Part shown: positions 25,822-34,109 of the stretch, in pieces
Layout: every line of letters starts with the position of its first letter
Position numbering within the stretch: the first letter of the stretch is position 1
From: SIG452 sp045541975
Lineage (GTDB): Bacteria > Bacillota > Clostridia > UMGS1840
NCBI GenBank assembly: GCA_045541975.1
Contig: JAZQKB010000033.1
Location: forward strand, 1 to 47,448
Direction of reading: 5' to 3'
Length of the DNA stretch: 47,448 nucleotides
The notes under the pieces: model-generated
Seen by the model: the letters and a program-made list of their open reading frames with translations, nothing else
What the model was told of the DNA's origin: nothing
The model's database searches: none
Made by a program: the position numbers and the translations under genes

Positions 25822-27159
25822 GTATAATGTAACTTACCTTTTATATGATTATAACTGCAAAGACAAAAACGGTAATCCCAGAGAATTACATATCGAAAAA
25901 GGCGTCAAAGCCGCAAATTGTAATGAAACCGAACCTCGAAAAATTCCGCTATGCTCTGATGGTACCAGACTGCTTGGCAGTTGCGAATACTTTGCAGTGA
26001 AAGAATTAAAATTAACCAGCAAAAAAGAACTGTTTGTTGACGAAAAAAGCTATCAGGCATTGATGGTGGTAAATGGTTCTGCGAAACTGGAAACTGAAGC
26101 TAAAACTATCACTATAAACAAAGGTGAAACCGTATTCTTACCTGCAAATCTGGGAGCGTACACCCTTACCGGTAAAGCAACTATTTTGGTTGCCTCCAAT
26201 CAGCCCGATTACCATATCGGTATCGATTTAGGCGGTACTAATATCGTTGCCGCTGTGGTGGATGAATATGGAGTTATCTATGGACGGGCGTCCAGAAAAA
26301 CCAATGCACCAAGACCTTATCAGGAAATTCTGACCGATATGGCAGAATGAGCCAAAGAAGCAACGATAGAAAGTGGCATTTCCTTTGACGATATCAAATC
26401 CGTAGGAATCGGATGTCCCGGTGCGATTGAAAAGTCTACCGGAATGATCGAATTTTCTAATAACTTAGATTTCTTCGATATTCCTGTTGTAAGCTTCATG
26501 GAGAACTTACTTGGTAAGAAAATCTATGTAGAAAATGATGCCAATGCAGCTGCCTGGGGAGAATACCTGTCAGGAAGTGGAAAAGGTACCGATAGTATGG
26601 TGATGATTACCTTGGGTACCGGTGTTGGCGGTGGAGTTGTAGAAAACGGTCGTTTAGTATAACCGGTGCCTACGGAAAAGGTGCAGAACTTGGCCATATG
26701 GTCATCTATTTTGGCGGTGAGAAATGCACTTGTGGTCGCCGTGGTTGCGTTGAAGCCTATGCCTCTGCAACTGCCTTAATCCGAATGACCAAAGAGGCAA
26801 TGAAGTAAAATCAAAGAAGCGATATGTGGGAGATTGCGGAAGGAAAACTGGCAAATGTCAACGGACAAACAGCCTTTTTATCCAAAGACGGAACGGGAAA
26901 AGATGTCCTTCGTCAATATCTGGGACAACTCTCTGAAGGTGTAGTAAACTTGGTCAATATTTTCCAACCGGAAATCCTTTGTATTGGTGGCGGTATCAGT
27001 AATGCCAGCGAAAAAATCTTACGTCCCATTCGTACTGCTATTAAGAAAAAGGCATACTCCCGCTTCGGTAAACAGCAAACTGAAGTTCAAATTGCCAGTC
27101 TTGCAAACGATGCCGGTTTAATTGGCGCCGCATTATTATGGAAGAATGACGGAGAGTAA
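25822..27159 (+). pseudogene. 5'-truncated, decayed second copy of the ManA-ROK fusion
   Basis: Matches the intact fusion from about base 17931 to its stop. It begins inside the isomerase domain (about residue 190 of the parent), so both zinc motifs and the start are missing. Three further lesions are visible: TGA at 26348-26350 where the parent has TGT (Cys), a 2-base insertion near 26657-26659 giving TAA and a frame change, and TAA at 26806-26808 where the parent has CAA (Gln). Between lesions the protein sequence is nearly unchanged (DLGGTN, ENDANAAAWGE, CTCGRRGC all kept) while many differences are synonymous, so the copy diverged under selection before it decayed. Confidence 0.93.
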
Positions 27160-27162
27160 CCC

Positions 27163-27408
27163 ATGAAATACAAAAAAATTCGACAGTGTGAAATCTGCGG
27201 AAAAGAATTTACGATAAAAAGAGGCAGTCAGATTTATTTCTCCGATGAATGTTATGCGAAAAGTCAGGAGAAAAAGTTCAAGGAAAAACGAAAAAAGCAA
27301 AAGAAAAAAATTCTTTCCATTGACGATGTATTAAAAATCGGACGTAAGTATAACATTGTTGGTTATGCAAATATTGTAAAATTCATTGAAGAAAACGGCA
27401 TATCGTAA
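27163..27408 (+). CDS. small zinc-ribbon-like protein
   Basis: 81 residues. The N-terminal half has Cys-x2-Cys in CEICGKEF (Cys9, Cys12) and another Cys in FSDECYAKSQ, resembling small zinc-ribbon proteins of the DUF2116 type; a fourth metal ligand is not obvious. A strongly basic stretch (KKFKEKRKKQKKK) follows, then a helical C-terminus. A nucleic-acid-binding role is possible. It lies 3 bases after the decayed fusion copy, in the same position as the truncated copy at 19269 after the intact fusion, so the small gene and the fusion were ancestrally neighbours. A terminator follows at 27418. Its own promoter is not visible. Confidence 0.7.
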   Translation: MKYKKIRQCEICGKEFTIKRGSQIYFSDECYAKSQEKKFKEKRKKQKKKILSIDDVLKIGRKYNIVGYANIVKFIEENGIS

Positions 27409-27417
27409 TACAAGAAA

Positions 27418-27460
27418 AAAGTCGGAGCACATCATTTTGATGTACTCCGACTTTCCATTT
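27418..27460 (+). terminator. intrinsic terminator
   Basis: Stem of 17 bp with one mismatch (27418-27434 with 27438-27454), TTT loop, followed by TTCCATTTT. It separates the ManA-ROK copy from the integrase region. Between 27461 and 27656 there is no gene; a weaker ACTCG/CGAGT hairpin with seven T follows at 27523-27547. Confidence 0.75.
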
Positions 27461-27656
27461 TATAACTTATCTACGTTCTTTCAGATGCTTATTTTACAAT
27501 TTTGCACAGAGTAACATAAGGGACTCGGAGAAAATACGAGTTTTTTTATAAAAAATTATAAAGTGGTTAGATTTTGTGTTTTCAGCTCGTTATTACCTAG
27601 TGAAAGCGTCCCAAATGTTCTTTGTTAATTGATTACCTCTTGAAAGGAGTGACAAT

Positions 27657-27836
27657 ATGTTAGAAGAATATAAAGACATTATAAGCATTGCTGAATTATG
27701 TAAGATATTACAAATAGGGAAAAATTCAGCATATAGGCTTTTGAAGTCAGGGGAGATACAGTCTGTTATGATTGCAGGAAAATACAGAATACTTAAAAAA
27801 TCTGTTATAGAATTTATAGAATCTCAAACAAATTAA
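27657..27836 (+). CDS. xis: excisionase-like helix-turn-helix protein
   Basis: 59 residues. The sequence SIAELCKILQIGKNSAYRLL is a winged helix-turn-helix of the MerR/HTH_17 type seen in excisionases, followed by GEIQSVMIAGKYRILKK, the wing, and a short helix. Such proteins direct the excision reaction of the tyrosine integrase. SD GAAAGGAGTG (27641-27650) is strong and well spaced. It lies 84 bases upstream of the integrase, the standard order of compact xis-int modules of Tn916-like elements. Confidence 0.82.
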   Translation: MLEEYKDIISIAELCKILQIGKNSAYRLLKSGEIQSVMIAGKYRILKKSVIEFIESQTN

Positions 27837-27920
27837 GACAAAACTATTGCATATCCTACACGCATATTATATAATTGCAGTATGCGTGTATGTAGGCTGT
27901 GCGAGAAAGGAGTTTATATC

Positions 27921-29054
27921 ATGACAGGCAGCTTACAAGAAAAAACTATGCGGAGCGGTAAAACATTTTTCTATATCGTTTTAAATACACTTCCAAAGAA
28001 AAAATGGATTGCAACAGGACTCGAAGTGAAAGGGAATCGTAGAGAGGCAAATGAATTGCTTATAAAGACTTTGGTTGAGTATGGTATGATGGAACAGCTT
28101 GAAGTTTTGGATAATGATATTTTGGTGCATCAATATCTTCGGCATTGGATAGAGTCGGTTGATATTCGTGAAACAACCAGAAGAAATTACAAAAGTTATC
28201 TTACACAGCATATTATACCATATTTTGAACGGTTAAATGTTCGCTTAAAAGACGTCAAACCATCTATGCTTCGGTTGTATTATGAATATTGTAAAAATGC
28301 GAAACATCTGTCTCCGAAAACGATCCGTAATCAACAAGGTGTTTTATCGAAAGCTTTTCGTGATGCTTTTTATGATGATTTAATTGTAGTAAATCCTCAT
28401 GAAAAAATCAGGTTGATACGAGTGAAACCGCCAAAGATTCAAACGCTTACTCTGGAGGAGTACAAAAGGTTTATCACAGAAGCTAAGTCACATCGTTTAC
28501 ATCTGGCGATTATGATGTTTTGCGAAATGGCGGTTAGACGCGGAGAATTGTTGGGAATTGAATGGAAAAATGTTGATTTAGAGCATGGTGCAATTAGAAT
28601 TTGTGCAACCAGAACTTCTGTGTCCGGAGATGCTGTTGTTCCTAATACCAAGACATACAGCAGTACTCGAACCATGTATATCAGCGAGCAAATTGTGGAA
28701 CTGTTGCAAAAAGAGCAAGCACAACAAAAAGAATATGAAAAAATGTTCGGTTCAGAATACATTAAGAATGATCTTGTAATAAAATATCCGAATGGTCGGC
28801 CATATAGTCCCACACAGGTAACAAGGCAAATCGGTGATTTAACTGAAAAGCATTTCGGAAAACGCATTACACCACATAAACTAAGACACACTGTGGCAAG
28901 CATTATGGTAGATTGTAATATTCCTATTTACAATGTCTCAAAATTTCTTGGACATAGTGGGACACAAATCACAGAAAGAACCTATGTTCATGAAAAGCAA
29001 GACTTTAATCGGGGTACCCTGAATTTGTTTCAACAGTCGGTGTTTCAAAACTGA
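27921..29054 (+). CDS. int: tyrosine-family site-specific integrase
   Basis: 377 residues. An N-terminal arm-type DNA-binding domain (SGKTFFYIVLN, KKKWIATGLEV) is followed by a SAM-like core-binding domain (about 80-150) and the catalytic domain. The catalytic residues are visible as Arg in AVRRGELLG, His-x-x-Arg in HKLRHT, His in LGHSG and the nucleophile Tyr in ERTYVHE. The start at 27921 is preferred because GAAAGGAG lies 9 bases upstream; an in-frame ATG at 27882 adds 13 residues without a ribosome site. The gene ends 81 bases from the 3' end of tRNA-Trp, a typical integration target. No matching second attachment site or conjugation gene is visible in the window, so it may be a remnant. 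Confidence 0.94.
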   Translation: MTGSLQEKTMRSGKTFFYIVLNTLPKKKWIATGLEVKGNRREANELLIKTLVEYGMMEQLEVLDNDILVHQYLRHWIESVDIRETTRRNYKSYLTQHIIPYFERLNVRLKDVKPSMLRLYYEYCKNAKHLSPKTIRNQQGVLSKAFRDAFYDDLIVVNPHEKIRLIRVKPPKIQTLTLEEYKRFITEAKSHRLHLAIMMFCEMAVRRGELLGIEWKNVDLEHGAIRICATRTSVSGDAVVPNTKTYSSTRTMYISEQIVELLQKEQAQQKEYEKMFGSEYIKNDLVIKYPNGRPYSPTQVTRQIGDLTEKHFGKRITPHKLRHTVASIMVDCNIPIYNVSKFLGHSGTQITERTYVHEKQDFNRGTLNLFQQSVFQN

Positions 29055-29099
29055 AATGTTTAAAAAAGTTGGTGCAAAAGTTGGTGCAAGGCAATAAAA

Positions 29100-29131
29100 A
29101 AAGTCTGTAACCCTTGCGGTTACAGACTTTT
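29100..29131. terminator. bidirectional terminator between integrase and tRNA-Trp
   Basis: 13-bp perfect stem (29100-29112 with 29118-29130) and a 5-base loop. On the minus strand it is followed by a T-rich run, so it should stop tRNA-Trp transcription; on the plus strand by TTTT, so it can also stop the integrase transcript. Confidence 0.8.
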
Positions 29132-29134
29132 CGG

Positions 29135-29210
29135 TGGCAGGGGCAGTAGGATTTGAACCCACGACTTACAGTTTTGGAGACTGTCGCTCTACCAGCTGAA
29201 CTATACCCCT
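29135..29210 (-). tRNA. tRNA-Trp (CCA anticodon)
   Basis: 76 bases on the minus strand including the encoded 3' CCA. The acceptor stem AGGGGTA pairs with TGCCCCT, the D-loop has AGCTGGTAGA, the anticodon stem ACAGT/ACTGT encloses CTCCAAA with anticodon CCA (codon UGG), and the T-arm contains GTGGGTTCAAATCC. A consensus promoter lies upstream at 29230-29258. The integrase abuts its 3' end. Confidence 0.97.
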
Positions 29211-29229
29211 AAATATTTGACACTGTGAC

Positions 29230-29258
29230 ATTATACACGATTTTTTTTGATTTGTCAA
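29230..29258 (-). promoter_or_regulatory. promoter of tRNA-Trp
   Basis: On the minus strand TTGACA (29258-29253), a 17-base spacer and TATAAT (29235-29230), both perfect consensus boxes, about 20 bases before the tRNA 5' end. Confidence 0.88.
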
Positions 29259-29298
29259 TATCTAAAGTCGAAATTTTTGGATATTTTTTCAATCTTTA

Positions 29299-29327
29299 TT
29301 GACAGAATCCGTGATTCGGGATATAAT
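29299..29327 (+). promoter_or_regulatory. promoter of the Cys-protein/galK/galT operon
   Basis: TTGACA at 29299-29304, 17-base spacer, TATAAT at 29322-29327. The spacer contains GAATC-CGT-GATTC (29305-29317), a short palindrome that could be a repressor site. The start codon of the first gene is at 29391. Confidence 0.85.
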
Positions 29328-29390
29328 GAAAATATTAAAAATGTCGATTTTTGAAAAATATCTGTGAATACACAGAAAAGGGGGAGAATC

Positions 29391-29831
29391 ATGCCAGAAA
29401 AATTTCGTAAATGGGTGAGCTGGATTGTGGCAGGTCTCCTTTGTTTTAGTTTGATGGTAAACATACATTGTATGCTACTTGTGTTTCGATATCGGGAAAT
29501 TTATCAGGCACCGCCGGTTTGGGCCAGTGAGTCCGGTGAGTATGTGACAGGTAGGCCGGTGGCGTCATCGTTTTCTGAACAGAGCATTGATTCCGTTTCT
29601 GTTGTATCGGAAAATTCGGAAGCTTCTCCGGCGGAAGCTGTTGAGCAAAATACGAAGGATGAAGTTCCTGTGGAACCTCTTGCATCAGTTGGCTCAACAG
29701 TGTATTTAACCAAATCCGGAACCAAATTTCACCGTGACGGTTGCAGTTCTCTTTCCAAATCCAAGATTGCTATTTCTTATGAGGATGCTGTAGAAAGGGG
29801 ATTTGAACCTTGCGGACGGTGTAAACCATAA
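29391..29831 (+). CDS. membrane-anchored protein with C-terminal Cys/His metal-binding-like domain
   Basis: 146 residues. One transmembrane segment (about residues 10-32, SWIVAGLLCFSLMVNIHCMLLV) leads to a Ser/Glu-rich linker of about 65 residues and a C-terminal domain of about 43 residues with H-x3-Cys (FHRDGC) and Cys-x2-Cys (EPCGRCKP). This domain resembles the Ada-like zinc-binding module found at the ends of some ComEC-like and nuclease proteins (pattern YH-x3-C and PC-x2-C-x-P). Topology probably puts it outside. SD AAGGGGGAG before 29391; an in-frame upstream GTG at 29364 lacks one. It is 33 bases upstream of galK and shares its promoter. Function unknown. Confidence 0.75.
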   Translation: MPEKFRKWVSWIVAGLLCFSLMVNIHCMLLVFRYREIYQAPPVWASESGEYVTGRPVASSFSEQSIDSVSVVSENSEASPAEAVEQNTKDEVPVEPLASVGSTVYLTKSGTKFHRDGCSSLSKSKIAISYEDAVERGFEPCGRCKP

Positions 29832-29864
29832 AAAAATGCAACATGAGATTACAGGAGGATTATT

Positions 29865-31139
29865 ATGGCGAATCGAGAAACTCTTATCAGACTGGTAGAA
29901 ACATCAGATACCCGCCTTGCGGAACTTTACGGACAAACTCAGATTACAACACAGAAGGCGCGATACATAAAAGCTATTGAATCCTTTTGTGAGCTGTATG
30001 GTGATCGGGAGGATTTAGCGATTTTTTCTGCACCGGGCAGAACGGAAATCGGTGGCAATCATACTGACCATAACTTGGGAAAAGTGCTGGCAGGCAGTGT
30101 CAATTTAGATGTAATCGCAATTACATCTAAGAACGAGGACGGTTTGATTCGTATAAAATCTGAAGGATATCCTGCAGATCAGATTTCTGTTTGTGATTTA
30201 AAAATTCACGATGATGAAGCAGAAACATCTGTATCTTTGGTTCGTGGAATGGCGTCACGTTTTAAGCAGTTGGGGTATTGTATCGGCGGATTTGATGCAT
30301 ATATCACTTCCAATGTGTTAAAAGGCTCCGGACTTTCGTCTTCTGCTGCATTTGAGGTGCTGATTGGAACTGTGCTAAACGGTCTTTATAATGACGGCAC
30401 CGTATCTGCGGTGGAAATTGCCAAGATGGCACAGTATGCCGAAAATGAATATTTTAAAAAACCTTGCGGACTGATGGATCAGATGGCATCTTCCGTTGGT
30501 GGAATTATTACCATTGATTTTCAAAATAAAGAACATCCCCTAATTGAAAAAGTCAACTTTGATTTTTCAAAAAGCGGGTATGCCCTCTGTATTGTGGATA
30601 CCGGCGGAAATCATGCCGACTTAACGAATGAATATGCAAGTATTCCATCAGAAATGAAAGCCATTGCAGGATATTTTGGAAAGGCTGTTTTAAGAGAAGT
30701 AAAAAAAGAAGACATTCTTTCCAACATTGTTCCGCTGCGGAAACAATTTGGAGACCGTGCACTGCTTCGTGCTTTTCATTATTTGGATGATAACAAACGG
30801 GTGGAGGAAGAAGTAGCGGCGTTAAACAGCGGAGATTTTGATGCGTTTCAGCAGGCTATTATTGCTTCCGGAAACTCTTCTTTTCGGTTTTTGCAGAATG
30901 TGTATGCCACTGTGAATCCGAAAGAGCAAGGCTTATCTCTAGCCATTTATATCGCACAGAGTATTTTGGAAGGAAAAGGAGCATATCGTGTGCATGGCGG
31001 AGGGTTCGGCGGTACCACACAGAACTTTGTGCCTGTTGATATGGTAGATTCTTTCAAATCTGCTATTGAAGATGTGTTTGGTGAAGGAAAATGCCATATT
31101 CTCTTTATCAGAAATCACGGAGGTATCAAAGTATTATGA
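29865..31139 (+). CDS. galK: galactokinase
   Basis: 424 residues of the GHMP kinase family. The galactokinase signature GRTEIGGNHTDHN (near residue 57) and the ATP-binding motif GSGLSSSAAFE identify it; a C-terminal GGGFGGT motif is also present. It phosphorylates alpha-D-galactose to galactose-1-phosphate, the first Leloir step. It is somewhat longer than the usual 390 residues, mainly through an N-terminal extension of about 40 residues. The stop overlaps the galT start by 4 bases (ATGA at 31136-31139), so galK and galT are translationally coupled. SD ACAGGAGG before 29865. galE and galM are not in the window. Confidence 0.96.
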   Translation: MANRETLIRLVETSDTRLAELYGQTQITTQKARYIKAIESFCELYGDREDLAIFSAPGRTEIGGNHTDHNLGKVLAGSVNLDVIAITSKNEDGLIRIKSEGYPADQISVCDLKIHDDEAETSVSLVRGMASRFKQLGYCIGGFDAYITSNVLKGSGLSSSAAFEVLIGTVLNGLYNDGTVSAVEIAKMAQYAENEYFKKPCGLMDQMASSVGGIITIDFQNKEHPLIEKVNFDFSKSGYALCIVDTGGNHADLTNEYASIPSEMKAIAGYFGKAVLREVKKEDILSNIVPLRKQFGDRALLRAFHYLDDNKRVEEEVAALNSGDFDAFQQAIIASGNSSFRFLQNVYATVNPKEQGLSLAIYIAQSILEGKGAYRVHGGGFGGTTQNFVPVDMVDSFKSAIEDVFGEGKCHILFIRNHGGIKVL

Positions 31140-32515
31140 TAAACATGCTTTTATCCGAGTTATTAGACTACGGAATTTCCAGAAATATGATTGCCGTGGA
31201 GGATGAATCTTATGTGGCGAACCGTATTTTAAATCTTGTGGGTGCTGCATCTTTTGAACGGGTAGAATATACGGCGCATAGTAATCTGGAAGAAATTCTG
31301 ACAGAGCTTTGCGAGATTGCGTTTGAAAACGGGAAATTAGAACAGAATACGGTTACTTATCGGGATATTTTATCGGCAGAAATCATGGATTATTTTACAC
31401 CTACTCCGGGTGTTTTGATTCGTGACTTCTGGAGTGCTTATGATGAAAATCCCAAACAAGCTACGGATTTATTCTATTTGCTTTCCAAAAACTCCAATTA
31501 TATTATGAAAGACCGTGTGAAACGGAATTTGAAATGGAAAACTAAAACTGAGTATGGCGAATTGGATATTACCATCAATTTGTCCAAACCCGAAAAGGAT
31601 CCCAAAGAAATTGCAGCAGCCAAAACACAAAAGCAGACAGGATACCCAAAATGTTTGTTGTGTCCGCAGAATGTGGGCTTTCATGGCCATGTGAATCATC
31701 CGCCCAGAGCCAATCACAGAATTATTCCTTTAGAGCTGTGCGGTGAAAAATGGGCACTGCAGTATTCTCCCTATGTGTACTATCACGAGCATTGCATTGT
31801 GTTAAATTGCGAGCATACTCCCATGAAAATTAATCGTGGAACGTTTGAAAAATTGCTTGCTTTTGTGGAACAGTTTCCGCACTATTTTATCGGTTCCAAT
31901 GCCGATTTACCGATTGTGGGCGGTTCTATTTTGACGCACGACCATTTTCAAGGCGGAAACTATCGGTTTCCTATGGCGAAATGCGGTAGCCGATTTGATG
32001 TTACCTTTGACGGGTTTCCCAATGTAAAAGCTTATGTAGTGGATTGGGCACTTTCTACCATTCGTTTGGTAGGAGATTCTATCCAGGAACTTTGCGATTT
32101 GGGTGATAAAATTCTGACCATCTGGCGGAATTATTCTGATGAATCCTGCGATATTTTAGCATATACCGACCAACCTCATAACACCGTGACTCCCATTGCA
32201 CGCTTCCGTGACGGTCACTTTGAATTGGATTTAATCCTACGAAATAACCGTACTACCGAGGAACATCCCTTGGGAATTTTCCATCCTCACAGTGAGTATC
32301 ACCATATTAAAAAAGAAAATATTGGACTGATTGAGGCAATGGGACTTGCAGTTCTTCCTGCCCGTTTACAAACAGAGCTTGGTGAACTGACCGATTCCAA
32401 AAAGGAAGAAGTGGGTCAGATTTTTGCAAAAATTCTGGAAAACTGCGCTGTATTTAAGAATACGGATTCAGGTAATCGGGGAATGAAAAAATTCTTTGAT
32501 GCGGTGAATGGATAA
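31136..32515 (+). CDS. galT: UDP-glucose--hexose-1-phosphate uridylyltransferase, class II (Firmicute type)
   Basis: 459 residues, the longer Firmicute-type GalT. It exchanges galactose-1-phosphate with UDP-glucose. Conserved segments read HVNHPPRANH and LTHDHFQGG, the latter holding the His-x-His pair of the family. The start is taken at 31136, where the ATG overlaps the galK stop; an in-frame ATG at 31091 lies inside galK and lacks support. The end overlaps the phosphopantetheinyl transferase start by 8 bases, making a three-gene translationally coupled chain with galK. Confidence 0.95.
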   Translation: MINMLLSELLDYGISRNMIAVEDESYVANRILNLVGAASFERVEYTAHSNLEEILTELCEIAFENGKLEQNTVTYRDILSAEIMDYFTPTPGVLIRDFWSAYDENPKQATDLFYLLSKNSNYIMKDRVKRNLKWKTKTEYGELDITINLSKPEKDPKEIAAAKTQKQTGYPKCLLCPQNVGFHGHVNHPPRANHRIIPLELCGEKWALQYSPYVYYHEHCIVLNCEHTPMKINRGTFEKLLAFVEQFPHYFIGSNADLPIVGGSILTHDHFQGGNYRFPMAKCGSRFDVTFDGFPNVKAYVVDWALSTIRLVGDSIQELCDLGDKILTIWRNYSDESCDILAYTDQPHNTVTPIARFRDGHFELDLILRNNRTTEEHPLGIFHPHSEYHHIKKENIGLIEAMGLAVLPARLQTELGELTDSKKEEVGQIFAKILENCAVFKNTDSGNRGMKKFFDAVNG

Positions 32516-33050
32516 GATGCAAACAAGAGTTTTTTTGCTTTCTATGATACCTTTTTACCAACAACATCCCGATTTCACCAAACGAGAGATTGAAAAACTA
32601 TCAGGAGAGTATGCCATCAAAAAGGTTTTTGCCGATTTATTTGGTATGAGAGACATCAAAATAAATCACGTTGGAAAACCGCATATTGAGAATTGTGCGT
32701 ATCATTTTAACATTTCCCATAGCGGTGATTATTTTCTTTTGGCAGTGGGGGATACTCCTGTTGGCGTGGATATTGAAAAAATTACGAGAATCCGCCCCAA
32801 AACGATGGAAAAGTATTTTAACCAATCCGAACAAGACGAAGTTGCAAAACAAGGAACAGATGTCTTTTTCGAGCTGTGGTGTCAAAAAGAAAGCTATGTG
32901 AAATACACCGGCGAGGGAATCAAAGCACTATCCAGGGATATGATTTACCCCGACAAGATTGCATTCTTCACCAAAAAACACGAAGATTATCAAATTTCTG
33001 TTTGCACCAAAAAAGATTGTTTGCCCAATACCATTGAAATTTTAGTATAA
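32508..33050 (+). CDS. 4'-phosphopantetheinyl transferase, Sfp type
   Basis: 180 residues. It transfers the phosphopantetheine arm of CoA to a Ser of a carrier protein. The two family motifs are VGVDIEKI (Mg binding) and WCQKESYVKYTGEGI (about 125-140). It is shorter than Sfp (about 225 residues), with the N-terminal pseudo-repeat reduced. The ISHSGDYFLLAVG segment is also typical. It overlaps galT by 8 bases. No acyl-carrier or NRPS/PKS gene is nearby, so the target protein (possibly fatty-acid ACP) is inferred only by family. A bidirectional terminator follows at 33051-33080. Confidence 0.92.
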   Translation: MDKMQTRVFLLSMIPFYQQHPDFTKREIEKLSGEYAIKKVFADLFGMRDIKINHVGKPHIENCAYHFNISHSGDYFLLAVGDTPVGVDIEKITRIRPKTMEKYFNQSEQDEVAKQGTDVFFELWCQKESYVKYTGEGIKALSRDMIYPDKIAFFTKKHEDYQISVCTKKDCLPNTIEILV

Positions 33051-33080
33051 AAAATGCTTTTGCATTGCAAAAGCTTTTTT
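33051..33080. terminator. bidirectional terminator between converging operons
   Basis: Stem GCTTTTGC/GCAAAAGC (33056-33063 with 33067-33074) extended by A-tracts and T-tracts on both sides, giving a U-run in either direction. It separates the gal operon from queA on the minus strand. Confidence 0.85.
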
Positions 33081-33083
33081 CTT

Positions 33084-34109
33084 TTATATCAGCAACATGC
33101 AGTCGCCAAAGGAGAAAAATCTGTAACCATTTTCTTTGGCTTTTTCATAGGCGTTTAGGATTTTTTCACGGTCGGATAATGCAGAAACCAGCATCAAAAG
33201 AGTGGATTTTGGCAGGTGAAAGTTGGTTAAAAGTCCGTCAATTACTTTAAATTCGTAACCCGGGTAAATGAAAATTTCCGTTTCGCCGGAGCAGGGGACG
33301 ATATCGCCGTGTTCCTGAGCCATCGCTTCCAAGGTACGAAGGCTGGTGGTACCAACCGAAATAATTCGTCTGCCTTCCTTTTTGGCAAGATTCAGGATAT
33401 CCGCGGTTTCTTTAGGTACCTGATACCATTCCTTATGCATCTTGTGGTTATTCACATCCTCCACACTGACAGGACGAAAGGTGCCAAGTCCCACATGGAG
33501 TGTCACATAGCAGGTGATGACGCCTTTTTCTTCCAGGCGTTTGATGTATTCTTCGGTAAAGTGAAGACCTGCTGTGGGAGCAGCTGCGGAGCCGTCAAAT
33601 TTTGCATAAACGGTCTGATAACGGTTCTTATCGTCCAACTTTTCTTTGATGTATGGAGGAAGTGGCATATTGCCAAGTTTTTCTAAGATGGTTTCAAATA
33701 CGCCATCGTAGGAAAATTTCACAATTCGTCCGCCATCATCCAATTCTTCGATTACTTCAGCAACCAATTCACCGTTGCCAAAAATAATTCTGCCGTTTAA
33801 TTTGATGCGTTTGGCAGGTTTCATTAAGACTTCCCACTCGTCTAAATTCCGCCGTTTTAACAGGAGCACCTCAATGTGAGCGGTTCCGCCTTCCTTCACA
33901 CCGTACAGACGGGCAGGCAACACACGGGTATTATTAAACACCAGTACATCACCCGGTTTAACATATTCAATTAAATGATAAAACCGACTGTGAATGATGT
34001 CGCCGGTTTCTTTGTCCAACACCATCATTTTAGAGGCAGTGCGGTCTTTTAAAGGGGTTTGTGCTATCATTTCTTCGGGTAGCACATAGTTAAAGTCGTC
34101 GGTTCTCAT
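33084..34109 (-). CDS. queA: tRNA preQ1(34) S-adenosylmethionine ribosyltransferase-isomerase
   Basis: 341 residues, the usual length of QueA. It transfers the ribosyl group of SAM to preQ1 in tRNA to make epoxyqueuosine. Typical segments are the N-terminal FNYVLPEEMIAQTPL with DRTASKMMVLD, the FNNTRVLPARL motif, PTAGLHFTEE and TNFHLPKSTLLMLVSA. The start overlaps the stop of the preceding pseudouridine synthase gene by 4 bases (ATGA, minus strand); SD AAGGAGAAC sits upstream. tgt and yajC, its frequent neighbours, are not in the window. Confidence 0.97.
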   Translation of the reverse strand: MRTDDFNYVLPEEMIAQTPLKDRTASKMMVLDKETGDIIHSRFYHLIEYVKPGDVLVFNNTRVLPARLYGVKEGGTAHIEVLLLKRRNLDEWEVLMKPAKRIKLNGRIIFGNGELVAEVIEELDDGGRIVKFSYDGVFETILEKLGNMPLPPYIKEKLDDKNRYQTVYAKFDGSAAAPTAGLHFTEEYIKRLEEKGVITCYVTLHVGLGTFRPVSVEDVNNHKMHKEWYQVPKETADILNLAKKEGRRIISVGTTSLRTLEAMAQEHGDIVPCSGETEIFIYPGYEFKVIDGLLTNFHLPKSTLLMLVSALSDREKILNAYEKAKENGYRFFSFGDCMLLI

